Shown: positions 28,738 to 37,140, numbered from the stretch's first letter. The stretch: DNA of 64,000 nt from Cereibacter azotoformans (GCA_017599285.1 JAGFXX010000001.1:3004501-3068500); one strand, 5' to 3'. A program made the numbers and translations. Notes: generated from the letters alone by a model not told the origin.

Positions 28738-29205
28738 GGCGTTTCCTCTGATGACGGGCGCCGCAGGGGCCCTTCGCAAGGTGATCGCCGCTGGAGGTTG
28801 ATATTCGTGAACCAGACCGCGCGCTGCCTCTGCCCGACGACGAGCCCGTGCCGCGGCCTGATCCGCGCTGTCCGGACGACTGGAAGCGCGGTCGAATCGG
28901 ACGTGCTGGAAAGCTGGAGACAGTGTGAACTGCGGGCGTTGAGCGTCACAAGAGGCTTCGGCGAGTCGAGACGCCACGCATCCAGACCTTCTGGATCAGT
29001 GTCGCCAGTGCCGTTCCGATGGATCGCGCGGGAGCCGGCTTGCGCCGTACGAACGGCGGATGCGCGAGGCACCATCAAAAGCAGCGACAACCGCCACGGC
29101 GGCCATTGTGCCGCCGGGCGGTGTCATCAGCAGGGGCACGGCGGCGGCGCTCTCGGCGATCGACCGGAGCCGGCTGTCGCGTGCGGTGTGTGCTCCTGTG
29201 GTCTG
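28738..29205. other. Intergenic region within the prophage, nothing recognised
   Basis: 468 bases between two minus-strand tail-end genes. Lower in GC than its flanks in places. No open frame with family resemblance; may be deleted phage sequence. Confidence 0.4.
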
Positions 29206-31110
29206 CTACAACACCCGTCTGACGCCCAGCCGGGACAGGCGCACGGTCGCGCTCACGGGCAGGTTGCCGCCCATGCAGAGGATGTTGACCTGCGCGAAGC
29301 CCTGCCGCCCGGTGGCCGCTGCCCAGTTCGCCGGGATCACGAGGTCCTGCGACATGATCTCCAGATCCGCCGCTGATCCATCCATGACGTTGGTCCCGGA
29401 GGCGTTCCAGAGCCCGGCGAAGGCCCCGAAGTAGCGCAGCTTGAAGGCGTCGGCCGGGGCGTCGAGGCCGGTCCCCTGGATGAAGCCACCCATCCTCACA
29501 CCCAGCAGACCCGTGTGGCCTGCGTCGATGCGCAGCCGCCCGTGCAGGCGGATCACGCCACCGGGCGACAGGGCGCTGACGGCGGCCGTCATCGCATTGG
29601 CGAAGCGCGCACCGCAGGCGGCCGAGACGCTGGCGAACCCGCTCAGGGTGATGATCTGCTCATCGTAGCCGTCCGGGTCGGTGCCTTTGCCGGCCGTGAT
29701 GGACAGCCCGTCCTGCACCCGCTCGGCCGACAGGATCCATCCCGTCGCCACGTCCCCGGTGATGACAGCCGCCGGAGTGGCCTGGATGGTCCCGGTCGCG
29801 CCGGTCATCATCGGCGCGGTGTTGAGGCATCCCTCGGCCGAGGTGGGCAGGTCCAGCCGACTCGGGAAGACCGGGTCGGGATAGAGCGGGGCCAGCGCCG
29901 CCGCGATGGTCTCCCCGAGGATACTGGACCCCGCGTAGGTCGGATGCAGCCCGTCGTAGGACAGGCCCGGCGCCCATTTGGTCGGATCCGCGGGATCGGC
30001 CAGCGCGTCCCAGCTGTTGACGCGGACATATCCCGGCCAGTCCACGGCCCGCTGCGGATCCTCGAGCCACGCCCGGCGCTCCTGATGCGCGGTAAGGTTG
30101 GCCCCGGCCAGGTTGTCACGCGGCGCCTCGTTGCAGACCACGAGCCGGATGCCCTGCGCCGCCCATGCGTTGAAGATCGCGATGTAGTTGGCGATGCTCT
30201 GGGCGCTGGTCAGGGTCGTGTCGTTCACTCCGCCCAGGAAGACGCAGACCTTGGCACCGAAGCCCGCCGCCTGCGCCGCATCCCGCTCCGCCCGCGCCGC
30301 CATCTGGGTTGTCGTCTCGGCCCCGATGGCGAAGTTTCCGCCCTTGGGAATGAGGACACGATGCGACAGCGCGGCCAGCGCGTGGGCCTGCCAGCCCGCG
30401 GCGAACGAGACCCCAGCATTTTCGAGCGGGTTGGTCTCGGCCGCCGATCCATGCGCCCGCAGCGTGGTCATGCCCGAGGCCGTGCGGCTGTCTCCGTTGA
30501 TGACGAGGATGTTGTTGGCGGCCGGAGTGACCGTAGGGGCCGCCACCACCTCCACCGCGAACGTGTCGCTCGCGCTTCCGCCGGGATTGGTGACGGTCAC
30601 CGTCGCCGCGGTGGTCACATGGGCCTCCGGCGCCGCGCCGGTGATCATGCCGGTGGCGGGGTTGATCGAGAGCCACTCCGGGCCGGTCAGCGAGTAGACG
30701 AGGCCCGAGCCGCTCGCGCTGACCGCGGCGTTGATGCTGATGCTCGCGCCACGGGATGCGCTCAGATCCTGCAGACCCGAGATCATAGGCGCCGCGTAGG
30801 GCACCGCCTGCGGCCCGCACGAGAACGTCCGCTGGTTGCCCGCACTGTCCGTCACCAGAACCGTGACAGAGATGACGTCACCTTCCGCGGCAACGGTTGA
30901 AGCCGTCACCGCCTCGGAGTTGCGAACGAACGTCTCCACCACGGCGGAGATCGTGCCGGCGGTCGAAGCGTAGGTTCCTGCCGTCCAGACGCTTGAAATG
31001 GTCACTCCGGGTGAGAGCGGGGCGAAGGTGGGTGCGGAAGTGGCCGTGATGGAGGAGGATGTCGCGCGCCCACGCTGCGCGGTCAGCCCGAGGCCGAGGC
31101 CGGGATGCAT
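29206..31110 (-). CDS. SGNH/GDSL hydrolase with Ig-like domain, phage-associated
   Basis: 634 residues without a signal peptide. The N-terminal ~110 residues are beta-rich repeats, then a putative Ig/cadherin-like domain (PEWLSINPATGMITGAAP, typical of Ig-fold He_PIG repeats). The SGNH core follows: Ser208 in VINGDSR (block I), GGVND (block III, Asn), and Asp386/His389 in SYDGLHP (block V), a complete catalytic set. A C-terminal beta domain of about 200 residues is unassigned. Such proteins deacylate or deacetylate surface polysaccharides in phage tails. It lies 2 bases from the next gene upstream. Confidence 0.72.
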   Translation of the reverse strand: MHPGLGLGLTAQRGRATSSSITATSAPTFAPLSPGVTISSVWTAGTYASTAGTISAVVETFVRNSEAVTASTVAAEGDVISVTVLVTDSAGNQRTFSCGPQAVPYAAPMISGLQDLSASRGASISINAAVSASGSGLVYSLTGPEWLSINPATGMITGAAPEAHVTTAATVTVTNPGGSASDTFAVEVVAAPTVTPAANNILVINGDSRTASGMTTLRAHGSAAETNPLENAGVSFAAGWQAHALAALSHRVLIPKGGNFAIGAETTTQMAARAERDAAQAAGFGAKVCVFLGGVNDTTLTSAQSIANYIAIFNAWAAQGIRLVVCNEAPRDNLAGANLTAHQERRAWLEDPQRAVDWPGYVRVNSWDALADPADPTKWAPGLSYDGLHPTYAGSSILGETIAAALAPLYPDPVFPSRLDLPTSAEGCLNTAPMMTGATGTIQATPAAVITGDVATGWILSAERVQDGLSITAGKGTDPDGYDEQIITLSGFASVSAACGARFANAMTAAVSALSPGGVIRLHGRLRIDAGHTGLLGVRMGGFIQGTGLDAPADAFKLRYFGAFAGLWNASGTNVMDGSAADLEIMSQDLVIPANWAAATGRQGFAQVNILCMGGNLPVSATVRLSRLGVRRVL

Positions 31111-31111
31111 G

Positions 31112-31372
31112 TCAGATCCACCCCGTGATGTCGGTGGCGGTCGTCCCGGTGGCGCGGATGCTGGACGCGCGCAGGGCATAGGTGCCGGCGGGCAGCTCGC
31201 CGGTCGTGCAAGTCGTCCCATCCACGCCGACAAACGCGAGCGTCCCTCCCCCGCCGATGGTCACGGCCCGGATGGCGGTGGCGAGGTCGGCGCTGTCGGA
31301 TGGCGTCACCGCGAGCGCGCCGAGCGCGGGGCTGTCAAGGCCGGACGAGTGGTGCTTGAACGGGTCGGACAT
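31112..31372 (-). CDS. Small phage tail-associated protein, conserved in Rhodobacterales prophages
   Basis: 86 residues starting MSDPFKHHSSGLDSPA. A GGAG at nine bases selects this ATG over one 12 bases upstream. The body is two beta-hairpin-like halves (RAVTIGGGGTLAFVGVDG, ELPAGTYALRASSIRATGTT). Similar short SPFxxHSSGLDSPA proteins accompany tail genes in prophages as I recall; probably a baseplate or spike accessory. Function unproven. Confidence 0.55.
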   Translation of the reverse strand: MSDPFKHHSSGLDSPALGALAVTPSDSADLATAIRAVTIGGGGTLAFVGVDGTTCTTGELPAGTYALRASSIRATGTTATDITGWI

Positions 31373-32047
31373 TCGGATCTCCATGGGGCGCGTCGCGCCA
31401 TTTCGGTGATGCGGCCCCCCGCTCGATCAGGGCAGCCCTTCTTCCTTGCTGGTCATGAACCTGGCCAGCCCTCAGCGGCGCAGCCGGAAGGCCGCGGCGC
31501 GCAGCAGATGTACCAGGCATGAATTGACAATCGGCAGCATCAGCGGCCGCACGCTCCCTTGGCTTCGGGCCGATCAGCGCGTCGAGCGTCGCGGCCGAGG
31601 GAGGAGGCAAGGCAGGGCACGCAGGACGGCGGCGTGGACGCAGGCGGCCACGGATCTCGATGCCGCCAGGGTGCATCCTCGACCGTCGCTGCCTGCGATC
31701 AGAACCGAGAACCGGCGCGGGCACGGGTGGTTCACGAGACACCCTAGGAGTTGCCGCGGTCCGCATCAACGACCGGCGGGATCGCCTCCGCCCCTGCAGG
31801 CCGCGCTTGAAGCACCCGTTCAGGTCCGAGCATGAGGCCCGATGCGGCGGCTTCGGCGGACCCTCGCAAGGCTGCACCAGGTTCGGGGAACCTGTGCGCG
31901 ATCCTTCGGCTGTCAGTAAGAGGCGTCTCCGTCCCATTAAGGTTTCGCTTGCGCTCTCGCCCGGTGACGCCGGCGTCCGGTGGTTGTCTGAGCTTATATG
32001 AGCTCACCGGGTACTCACGGATGAGGGCATTTCCCTGGAGTTGAGGC
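31373..32047. other. Intergenic prophage DNA with no recognisable gene
   Basis: 675 bases upstream of the three tail-end genes. Several short frames on both strands, none with family resemblance or consistent codon use. GC drops toward 31900-32040. Confidence 0.4.
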
Positions 32048-32161
32048 GATCTCAGGTTTGGTCGCCGGGATGTTGGCCCAAGGCATCAGCACGTTGATTT
32101 CCTTGTGGAGGTGGCCGTTGGCGATCCGGGTGAAGAGGTCGACGGGGTAGGCGTAGGGCTC
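32048..32161 (-). pseudogene. IS66-type transposase C-terminal remnant
   Basis: Translates as EPYAYPVDLFTRIANGHLHKE then INVLMPWANIPATKPE. This matches the end of IS66 TnpC (pattern EPYAYL-x-x-VL-x-R-x-x-x-x-H-x-x-x-x-I-DELLPW). Only the last ~38 residues survive, with substitutions at otherwise fixed positions. Confidence 0.6.
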
Positions 32162-32278
32162 TGCGTCTCGCTCGGACCGTCCAATCCGGCGGCCTCGGCC
32201 ACCCATGAGGACAGGTCCGCTGCCGCCGCGCCGGTGGCGGCCGGGACGACTCGTGCATTCCGTTAACCCAAGGCCGAG

Positions 32279-33923
32279 GCTGTGTGAAAACCCCTACCTG
32301 TGGTAGACTTTCTGAGGTCGGAGGGGTTCAGGATGGCGGGTTTCATCGAGGGCGTCGAGCGCAGCCAGACGGTGCTGTTTCCGGATCGGCTTGAGGATTG
32401 GATCAGCGAGGATGCCCTTGTGCGCGTCGTCGATCTTTTCGTCGACGAACTGGATCTGGCGGAACTCGGCTTCGTCCGATCGGCTGCGGCACGCACGGGT
32501 CGGCCGGGGTATCACCCGGCCGTGCTGCTCAAGCTGTTCATCTACGGGTACCTGAACCGCATCCCGTCGAGCCGCCGACTGGCCGGGAGGCCGGCCGCAA
32601 CGTCGAGGTGATGTGGCTGACCGGCAAGCTGGTGCCCGACCACAAGACCATCGCCGACTTCCGGCGCGACAATGCAGCTGCCATCCGCACGACCTGCGCG
32701 CAATTCGTCGAACTCTGCCGCCGGATCGGCGTGCTGAAGGGCGACTGCGTCGCCATCGACGGGAGCAAGTTCAAGGCGGTCAACAACCGCGACAGGAACT
32801 TCACCAAGGGCAAGATCGCCAGCCGGCTGACCCATCTCGAAGCGGATGTCGCGCGCTACATCAATGAGATGGTCCGGATCGACCGGCAGGAGGAGGGCGA
32901 GGCGCGGGCGGAGAAGGTTGCCCATCTCGCCCGCCGCTACGGCCGCATCCGGCGGGAAATCGAGCGGCTGAAGGCGATGGACAAGGCCTTGGCCGACGCA
33001 CCGGACGGGCAGATCTCGCTGACTGATCCTGATGCCCGTGCGATGGCGACCAGTGCCAGGAACAGCGGCCTGGTCGGATACAACGCGCAGTGCGCGGTCG
33101 ATGCCGAGACGCACCTGATTGTCACCCATGATGTCACCAACCACGGCTTCGACCGCGACCAGCTGAGCCCGATGGCGACGGCGGCCAGGGAGGCTCTTGG
33201 TCACGACGACCTGCACGCAATCGCTGACAAGGGCTATTTCAGCGGCACCGAGATCCTCGCCTGCCATGAGGCCGGCATCACCACGACCGTGCCGCGGCCC
33301 CTGACCTCCGGCAACGAGGCCAAGGGCATGTTCGTGAAGAGGGACTTTCTCTACGACCCGGAGCGCGACATCTACACCTGCCCGGCCGGCAACGGGTTGA
33401 CCTACCGCGGCACCCGCGAGGAAGGCGGCCTGCAGGTCCGCCGATACTGGGTCAACGACTGCCAGACCTGTCCCATCCAGCGCCGCTGCAAGAGCGGCAC
33501 GGAGCGGCGGATCACCCGTTGGGAGCACGAGCACCTGATCGACGCGATGCGGGAACGCCTCGCCCGCGATCCCGACCCGATGACGCTCCGGCGCTGCACG
33601 GTCGAGCATGTCTTCGGCACCCTCAAGGCCTGGATGGGCACGACCCATTTCCTGACGCGGCGTCTGAAGAACGTCCGGACGGAGATGGCGCTGAACGTCC
33701 TGGCTTACAACATGAAGCGGATGATCTCGTTGATCGGTGCCCGGCGCCTGATGGAGGCGATTCCCGGCTGATCGGCGGAAACGAGCGCCGCTATTTGCAA
33801 CGAGGAGCCCCACGCGGCTCCTGCCGCCGCCGAACCATCCCCCAGATCCGCTTGCCGGAAATCCCACCCTACAGGGCGCAGGGCCGTTCCTAACGAACGT
33901 CAGGCCGGGAGTTTCCACACAGC
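32279..33923 (+). mobile_element. IS1182-family insertion sequence
   Basis: About 1.65 kb bounded by GGCTGTGTGAAAAC (left) and the reverse complement of GGCTGTGTGGAAAC (right). Symmetry continues outward: GGCCGAG precedes the left end and CTCGGCC follows the right end, making a 20-bp inverted repeat with one mismatch (32272-32291 and 33911-33930). Either the terminal repeat is 20 bp or the element entered a palindromic target. It carries one transposase gene, frameshifted. Confidence 0.8.
32333..33771 (+). pseudogene. IS1182 transposase, single frameshift
   Basis: N-terminal part MAGFIEGVERSQTVLFPDRL through YHPAVLLKLFIYGYLNRIPSS (DUF772-like) is in one frame. From NVEVMWLTGKLVPDHKTIAD onward the protein continues in another frame to LMEAIPG, with a DDE domain (CVAIDGSKFKAVN, IADKGYFSG, EHVFGTLKAWMG). 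The break is near 32580: CTGGCCGGGAGGCC reads as CTG-GAG-CGG-GAG-GCC with one base lost. One-base loss makes this a pseudogene unless programmed frameshifting is used. Confidence 0.8.
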
Positions 33924-33930
33924 CTCGGCC

Positions 33931-34110
33931 GATCCCGTCCAGCGTTACGCCATCACCGACATCCGCGAGCCGGTGTTCCGTATGCTTGTCGATGCTCTCG
34001 ATTTTTGCCTCGAGGACACGGGCGACGGGACCGACCCGAGCTTCGACCACGAAGCCGCCGCCGAGCTGACCGCCATCCTCCAGCAGGCGCGGGAGGCGCT
34101 CGGTCAATGA
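33931..34110 (+). pseudogene. C-terminal fragment of a phage gene truncated by the IS
   Basis: Right of the IS an open frame reads DPVQRYAITDIREPVFRMLV, then DALDFCLEDTGDGTDPSFDH, EAAAELTAILQQAREALGQ and a TGA. Acidic C-terminal helix, good codon use. No start remains, so the 5' part was lost at the IS end. It overlaps the next start by ATGA, so the two were an operon. Family unknown. Confidence 0.45.
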
Positions 34111-34298
34111 CCGACGTCACTCCCGCCGACATCGAGACCATTGCCAACGCCATCATTGCGGCCATGCCTGCGCAGGTGGATCAGACGCTCTTCGGCGGAT
34201 CCGTTGGTGCGGCCGCCATGGTTTGCGCCGGCGGCGACCGTCTGGCCGGTACGGCACGGCATGGACACCGATCAGGCCCGCGGCCGTCGCGGGGTTGA
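34107..34298 (+). pseudogene. Truncated phage-type gene (N-terminal ~35 codons genuine)
   Basis: Starts MTDVTPADIETIANAIIAAM and AQVDQTLFGGSVG with good codon use, then changes character near 34205-34260 into Arg/Gly-rich sequence antisense to another small gene. I read this as a deletion junction that cut the gene. Family not recognised. Confidence 0.35.
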
Positions 34299-34362
34299 AG
34301 CCTGCGGTCTCGCCGCGGTTGTAGCGGTTCCAGGGGCGGATGAAGGTCACGATGGTCTTCAT
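34240..34362 (-). pseudogene. Small phage head-module protein, truncated
   Basis: Minus strand: MKTIVTFIRPWNRYNRGETA followed by GFNPATAAGLIGVHAVPY, the style of a short conserved protein found directly downstream of phage capsid genes. After about 40 codons the frame runs into sequence of the opposite-strand gene, so the 3' part was deleted. It sits about 100 bases downstream of the capsid remnant, the expected order. Confidence 0.4.
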
Positions 34363-34460
34363 GGATCTCTCCGGTAGATGAATGTGGTTCGGCCCCGGGG
34401 AGCGCCGGGGCCGAGGAGGGAGGCGGAGGAGGAGAGGCGGTCGTGAGGCGGTCCGGGGCG

Positions 34461-34969
34461 TCAGAGGGTCCAGCCCGAGGCGTTGAAGCCGGCGAAGGCC
34501 TCGTCATGGGCGAGCGCGAAGTCGTGCTCGGAGATCGCCCGCATGAGGGTCAGGTTCGTTCTGGAAGGCCGAGACGGTGGCCCCGCTGCCGTCGACGAAG
34601 GAGGCGTCGGTCGAGGAGCCCACGACGAGCGCCATGCTGTCGCCGATCATCGCCTCGTCGAACCGGATCGGAGGCCACGGCGGGCACGACATCGGCACCG
34701 GCGGCACCCGTCCCGCTCCCGCCGCCCGCGCCATCGCCCTGCGCCGCAGCTGCCTGCGCAGCCTCCACGGCCGCCGCGCGGGTCACGGCGGCATCGGCCC
34801 TGGCGAAGGCAGCTTCCGCGGCGGCGAAGGCCGCGGTCTCGGTCTCGAGGGCGGCGGCGTCCGGCGTCTCGGCCGCCTCGAGCGCGCCGATGCGGGCGGC
34901 CACCGCGGCCATCGTGTCGGCCGCGGCCTTCCGGGCGCGGCGCAGGTCGTCGAGGTTCTGTCGTGCCAT
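34461..34969 (-). pseudogene. HK97-type major capsid protein remnant
   Basis: Begins MARQNLDDLRRARKAAADTM, a coiled-coil scaffold-like N-terminus of about 100 residues. Then it jumps, in a second frame, to a capsid C-terminus: PIRFDEAMIGDSMALVVGSS, TDASFVDGSGATVSAFQN. A single extra base near 34553 shifts it again into LTLMRAISEHDFALAHDEAF and the end FNASGWTL-stop at 34461. So the central ~200 residues are deleted and the rest has two frame changes. Non-functional. Confidence 0.6.
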
Positions 34970-35194
34970 GGGATCCTCTCTTGGCAGGGCTGCATCCGCG
35001 CAGCCGAACGGCCCCGCCACGGGCGGGGGATGGGAATGGGTGAAGGGGAGGGTGGAGACTGGCAGCGGCCCCGCGGCTGCGGGCGGCTCGGCTCAGGTCA
35101 GAGGTGGGTCAGGTGCCGACCGGTTGCGGCGAATGGCCGAGGAGCGCGATGACCTAGCCCGGAGGGCCACGTCCTTCCGCGCCCATGGCCGCCG
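34970..35194. other. Prophage intergenic DNA, nothing recognised
   Basis: Between the capsid remnant and the acetyltransferase cassette. GC-rich; no gene seen. Confidence 0.4.
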
Positions 35195-35223
35195 TTGAAG
35201 CAAATTCCCTGTGAAGCTATAGG
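35195..35223 (+). promoter_or_regulatory. Consensus-like promoter of the acetyltransferase cassette
   Basis: TTGAAG (35195-35200), 17-base spacer, TATAGG (35218-35223). The best sigma-70-like promoter noticed in the window; start expected near 35230. Confidence 0.65.
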
Positions 35224-35246
35224 AAAGCCATCACAGAAGGAGATCC

Positions 35247-35267
35247 ATGCACAGAGGAATCGATTGA
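35247..35267 (+). promoter_or_regulatory. Candidate 6-residue leader peptide
   Basis: AAGGAGATCC precedes ATG; the frame reads MHRGID then TGA. The Shine-Dalgarno is stronger than that of the structural gene downstream. It lies between the promoter and a terminator-like hairpin, the layout of attenuation control. Confidence 0.45.
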
Positions 35268-35287
35268 ACCGCATCTGGCGGTATCGC

Positions 35288-35313
35288 TCGGCACCTGAGT
35301 GCCGATCCTTTTT
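35288..35313 (+). terminator. Attenuator-like hairpin in the acetyltransferase leader
   Basis: Stem TCGGCAC / GTGCCGA with CTGA loop (35288-35305) followed by TCCTTTTT. It ends 22 bases before the acetyltransferase ATG, so it would stop transcription unless prevented. Confidence 0.55.
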
Positions 35314-35335
35314 GCATGCCTTCGTTGGAGTTCTC

Positions 35336-35788
35336 ATGGAGACCCTGAACACAGTGATCCGGCCGTATGATGCGGCAACGGATCTCAAGAGACTGTCCGA
35401 TATCTGGTTCGACGCGTCGTTGAAGGCGCATTCCTTCATCGGGCAGGCGAGACTGGTGGAGCAACGCCAGCTGATCGAGGAAGAATACCTGCCAAGAGCA
35501 GAGACCTGGGTTGCTTGCCATGGAAGGGAAGCTGTCGGCTTCATCAGCCTGCTGGGCAGTTTCATCGGCGGGATATTCATCGCACCTGACCGGCAGGGCA
35601 TGGGTGTGGGGCGCAAGCTGATTTCCCATGCCCTCGACCGGCATGGGGAACTTTCCCTTGAGGTCTATACTGCGAACGAGCAGGCCGTGCGCTTCTACAC
35701 CTCGCTCGGCTTTCGCGAGGTGTCCCGGCGCGATGTGGATGATTTCGGTTATCCGTTCCCGAACGCGGCTTTGCACCTGAAAGCCTGA
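35336..35788 (+). CDS. YjaB-like GNAT acetyltransferase (prophage cargo)
   Basis: 150 residues with the GNAT fold: acetyl-CoA pyrophosphate loop near RQGMGVGRKLI, beta-4 FIGGIFIAPD, beta-5 LEVYTANEQAVRFYTSLGF and the terminal VDDFGYPFPNAALHL that is typical of YjaB-type N-acetyltransferases. Substrate unknown (small amine or protein lysine). TTGGAG lies seven bases before the ATG. Codon use is less GC-biased than the neighbours (TTT, ATA, TAT frequent). Opposite strand to the phage head genes, with its own promoter and hairpins: a moron-type cassette. Confidence 0.8.
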   Translation: METLNTVIRPYDAATDLKRLSDIWFDASLKAHSFIGQARLVEQRQLIEEEYLPRAETWVACHGREAVGFISLLGSFIGGIFIAPDRQGMGVGRKLISHALDRHGELSLEVYTANEQAVRFYTSLGFREVSRRDVDDFGYPFPNAALHLKA

Positions 35789-35794
35789 GGGCTG

Positions 35795-35817
35795 ACCGGG
35801 CAGAATTTCTGCCCGGT
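35795..35817 (+). terminator. Hairpin after the acetyltransferase gene
   Basis: ACCGGGCAG AATTT CTGCCCGGT, a perfect 9-bp stem 6 bases after the stop. No U-tract follows, so termination efficiency is uncertain. Confidence 0.5.
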
Positions 35818-35937
35818 CCACCAATACTCATCGAAGCAGGACATCCTCGTCAGTTCTGCCCGTAGCCGAGTCCCTTCCGCAGGCATTCTCCCCTGCAGGA
35901 GGAACAGTTGCTCGGGCAGGATGGAGGGACGTGCCGA

Positions 35938-36495
35938 TCAGCTCCGCGCGACCGCCTTTGCCGCGGCGGCGCGGGCGGCGAAGGCGCGGCTGGGGCTGCG
36001 GGACTTCGGCGCGGTGCGGGCGGTGAGGCGGGCGTAGAAGGCGGCGCGGGTCTCGGTGCGGTCGGCGAGGCCGCGGCGGATGGCCTCGGCGGCGCGGAAG
36101 GCGGCGGCGCCGTCCTGCGGATCGTCGGTGACGCTGAGGCGCGCGGCGAGCTCGGCCGCGGGGATGGCGTGGAAGGCGGCCTCGGCCTCGTCGAGGCTGC
36201 GCTGGAGCTCGGCGCGGCCGGCTTCGGTCGAGGCGTCGGGGCGCTTGGTGCGGGCATGGCGGGAGCTCATCTCGAAGATCTGCGCGCCGTTGGCGCCGGG
36301 CTGGACGTGGGCCGCGGCGGTCAGGGCCACACCGATGGAGCCCGCGACGGCGCCGGGCGTCATCACGATCTCGGTGGCCTGGGAGGCGAACCAATAGGCC
36401 GCCGAGGCTGCGAGCGGCGAGACGAGGGCATGGACCGGCTTCACGACCGCCGCGGCGGCGATGGTCTCGGCCGCGGCCTCGATATCGGCGCCGGG
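35938..36495 (-). pseudogene. S49-family prohead protease fragment
   Basis: The frame begins inside the protein (GADIEAAAETIAAAAVVKPV) and continues HALVSPLAASAAYWFASQAT, where the Ser of LAASAAYW is the S49 nucleophile region, then EIVMTPGAVAGSIGV. The C-terminal part carries the FRAAEAIRRGLADRTET helix typical of phage SppA-like proteases. The N-terminal third is gone. It is fused out of frame to the portal remnant upstream. In intact phages this protease matures the capsid. Confidence 0.65.
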
Positions 36496-36785
36496 TTCAG
36501 CCGGTCGCCGCCTTCGATCCGATCGTAGCCGTCGATGCGCCGCGCCTCGTTCGGGGTCAGGATCGGGCCGCCCACCGCCATGGCGAGCGCCTCGTAGCGC
36601 TCGCGCGTCGTGGGCCGAAGCAGGGCGCCGAAGTCATGTTTGAGGTAGAATCCGGCCCGGCGCTCGGCCTCGGTGAGCACCCCGAGCGCAAGCTGGTCCT
36701 CGACCTGCTTCGCCCAATGGAGGAGGCAGTCGGTCAGATATGTGCCCTGGACCTGCGCGCTTCCTTCCTGGGCGCTTCCGTGGGA
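36486..36785 (-). pseudogene. Phage portal protein C-terminal fragment
   Basis: Reads SAQEGSAQVQGTYLTDCLLH, WAKQVEDQLALGVLTEAERR, AGFYLKHDFGALLRPTTRER and PILTPNEARRIDGYDRIEGG, then DRLNP. This is the HK97-type portal C-terminus (thumb/stem helices, then the GGDxLNxP end). Upstream it stops exactly where the integrase remnant starts on the other strand, and downstream it runs into the protease fragment, so it is bounded by two deletions. Confidence 0.65.
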
Positions 36786-37140
36786 GGAGGAGCGCGAGGC
36801 GGTGCGCGCGGCGGTGATGGCCACGGCCGGCTTCACCCTGCTTGAGACGAGCTACGGGAAGGCGCGGTCGGTGAAGGGTCTCTCGAACTTCATCACCGCT
36901 GCCGCGGCCGAGGCGGGGATCGAGGGGCGCACGCCGCACGGCTTGCGCAAATTCCGGCTCACGGCCATCGCGGAAGCGGGCGGTCCTGCCCATGCGATCA
37001 TGGCCTGGGGCGGGCATGCGAGCCTCTCGGAGGCCGAGGCTTAGACCCGCGCGGCCAGCCGGCGCGGCCTCGTGATGGGGCTGGAACAGGAACAGAACGA
37101 TGTAAACGGCCCCGCGAATTCCTGTAAACGCGCCAATTAG
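36781..37140 (+). pseudogene. Tyrosine integrase C-terminal remnant with amber codon at the catalytic Tyr
   Basis: Frame reads WEEEREAVRAAVMATAGFTL, LETSYGKARSVKGLSNFITA, TPHGLRKFRLTAIAEAGGPA, HAIMAWGGHASLSEAEA, then TAG (37042-37044), then TRAASRRGLVMGLEQEQN to a stop at 37138. HGLRK supplies the HxxR pair and WGGH the second His; the expected next residues are A-E-x-Y-T-R, so the TAG replaces the tyrosine nucleophile codon (TAC/TAT). The N-terminal catalytic Arg and arm-binding domains are deleted. It ends 31 bases from the tRNA 3' end, the usual attL arrangement. Confidence 0.75.
37103..37130. repeat. Direct repeat beside the tRNA, possible integrase arm site
   Basis: TGTAAACG occurs at 37101 and again at 37123, 22 bases apart, overlapping the end of the integrase remnant and followed by the palindrome GGCGCGCC. 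Arm-type integrase or excisionase sites near attL often look like this. Short; could be chance. Confidence 0.3.

Noticed and set aside
26416..29376. A 986-codon plus-strand open frame opposite the GH16 gene
   Set aside because: Antisense shadow: Arg/Gly/His-rich, no domain, while the minus frame has clear GH16 motifs and a ribosome-binding site.
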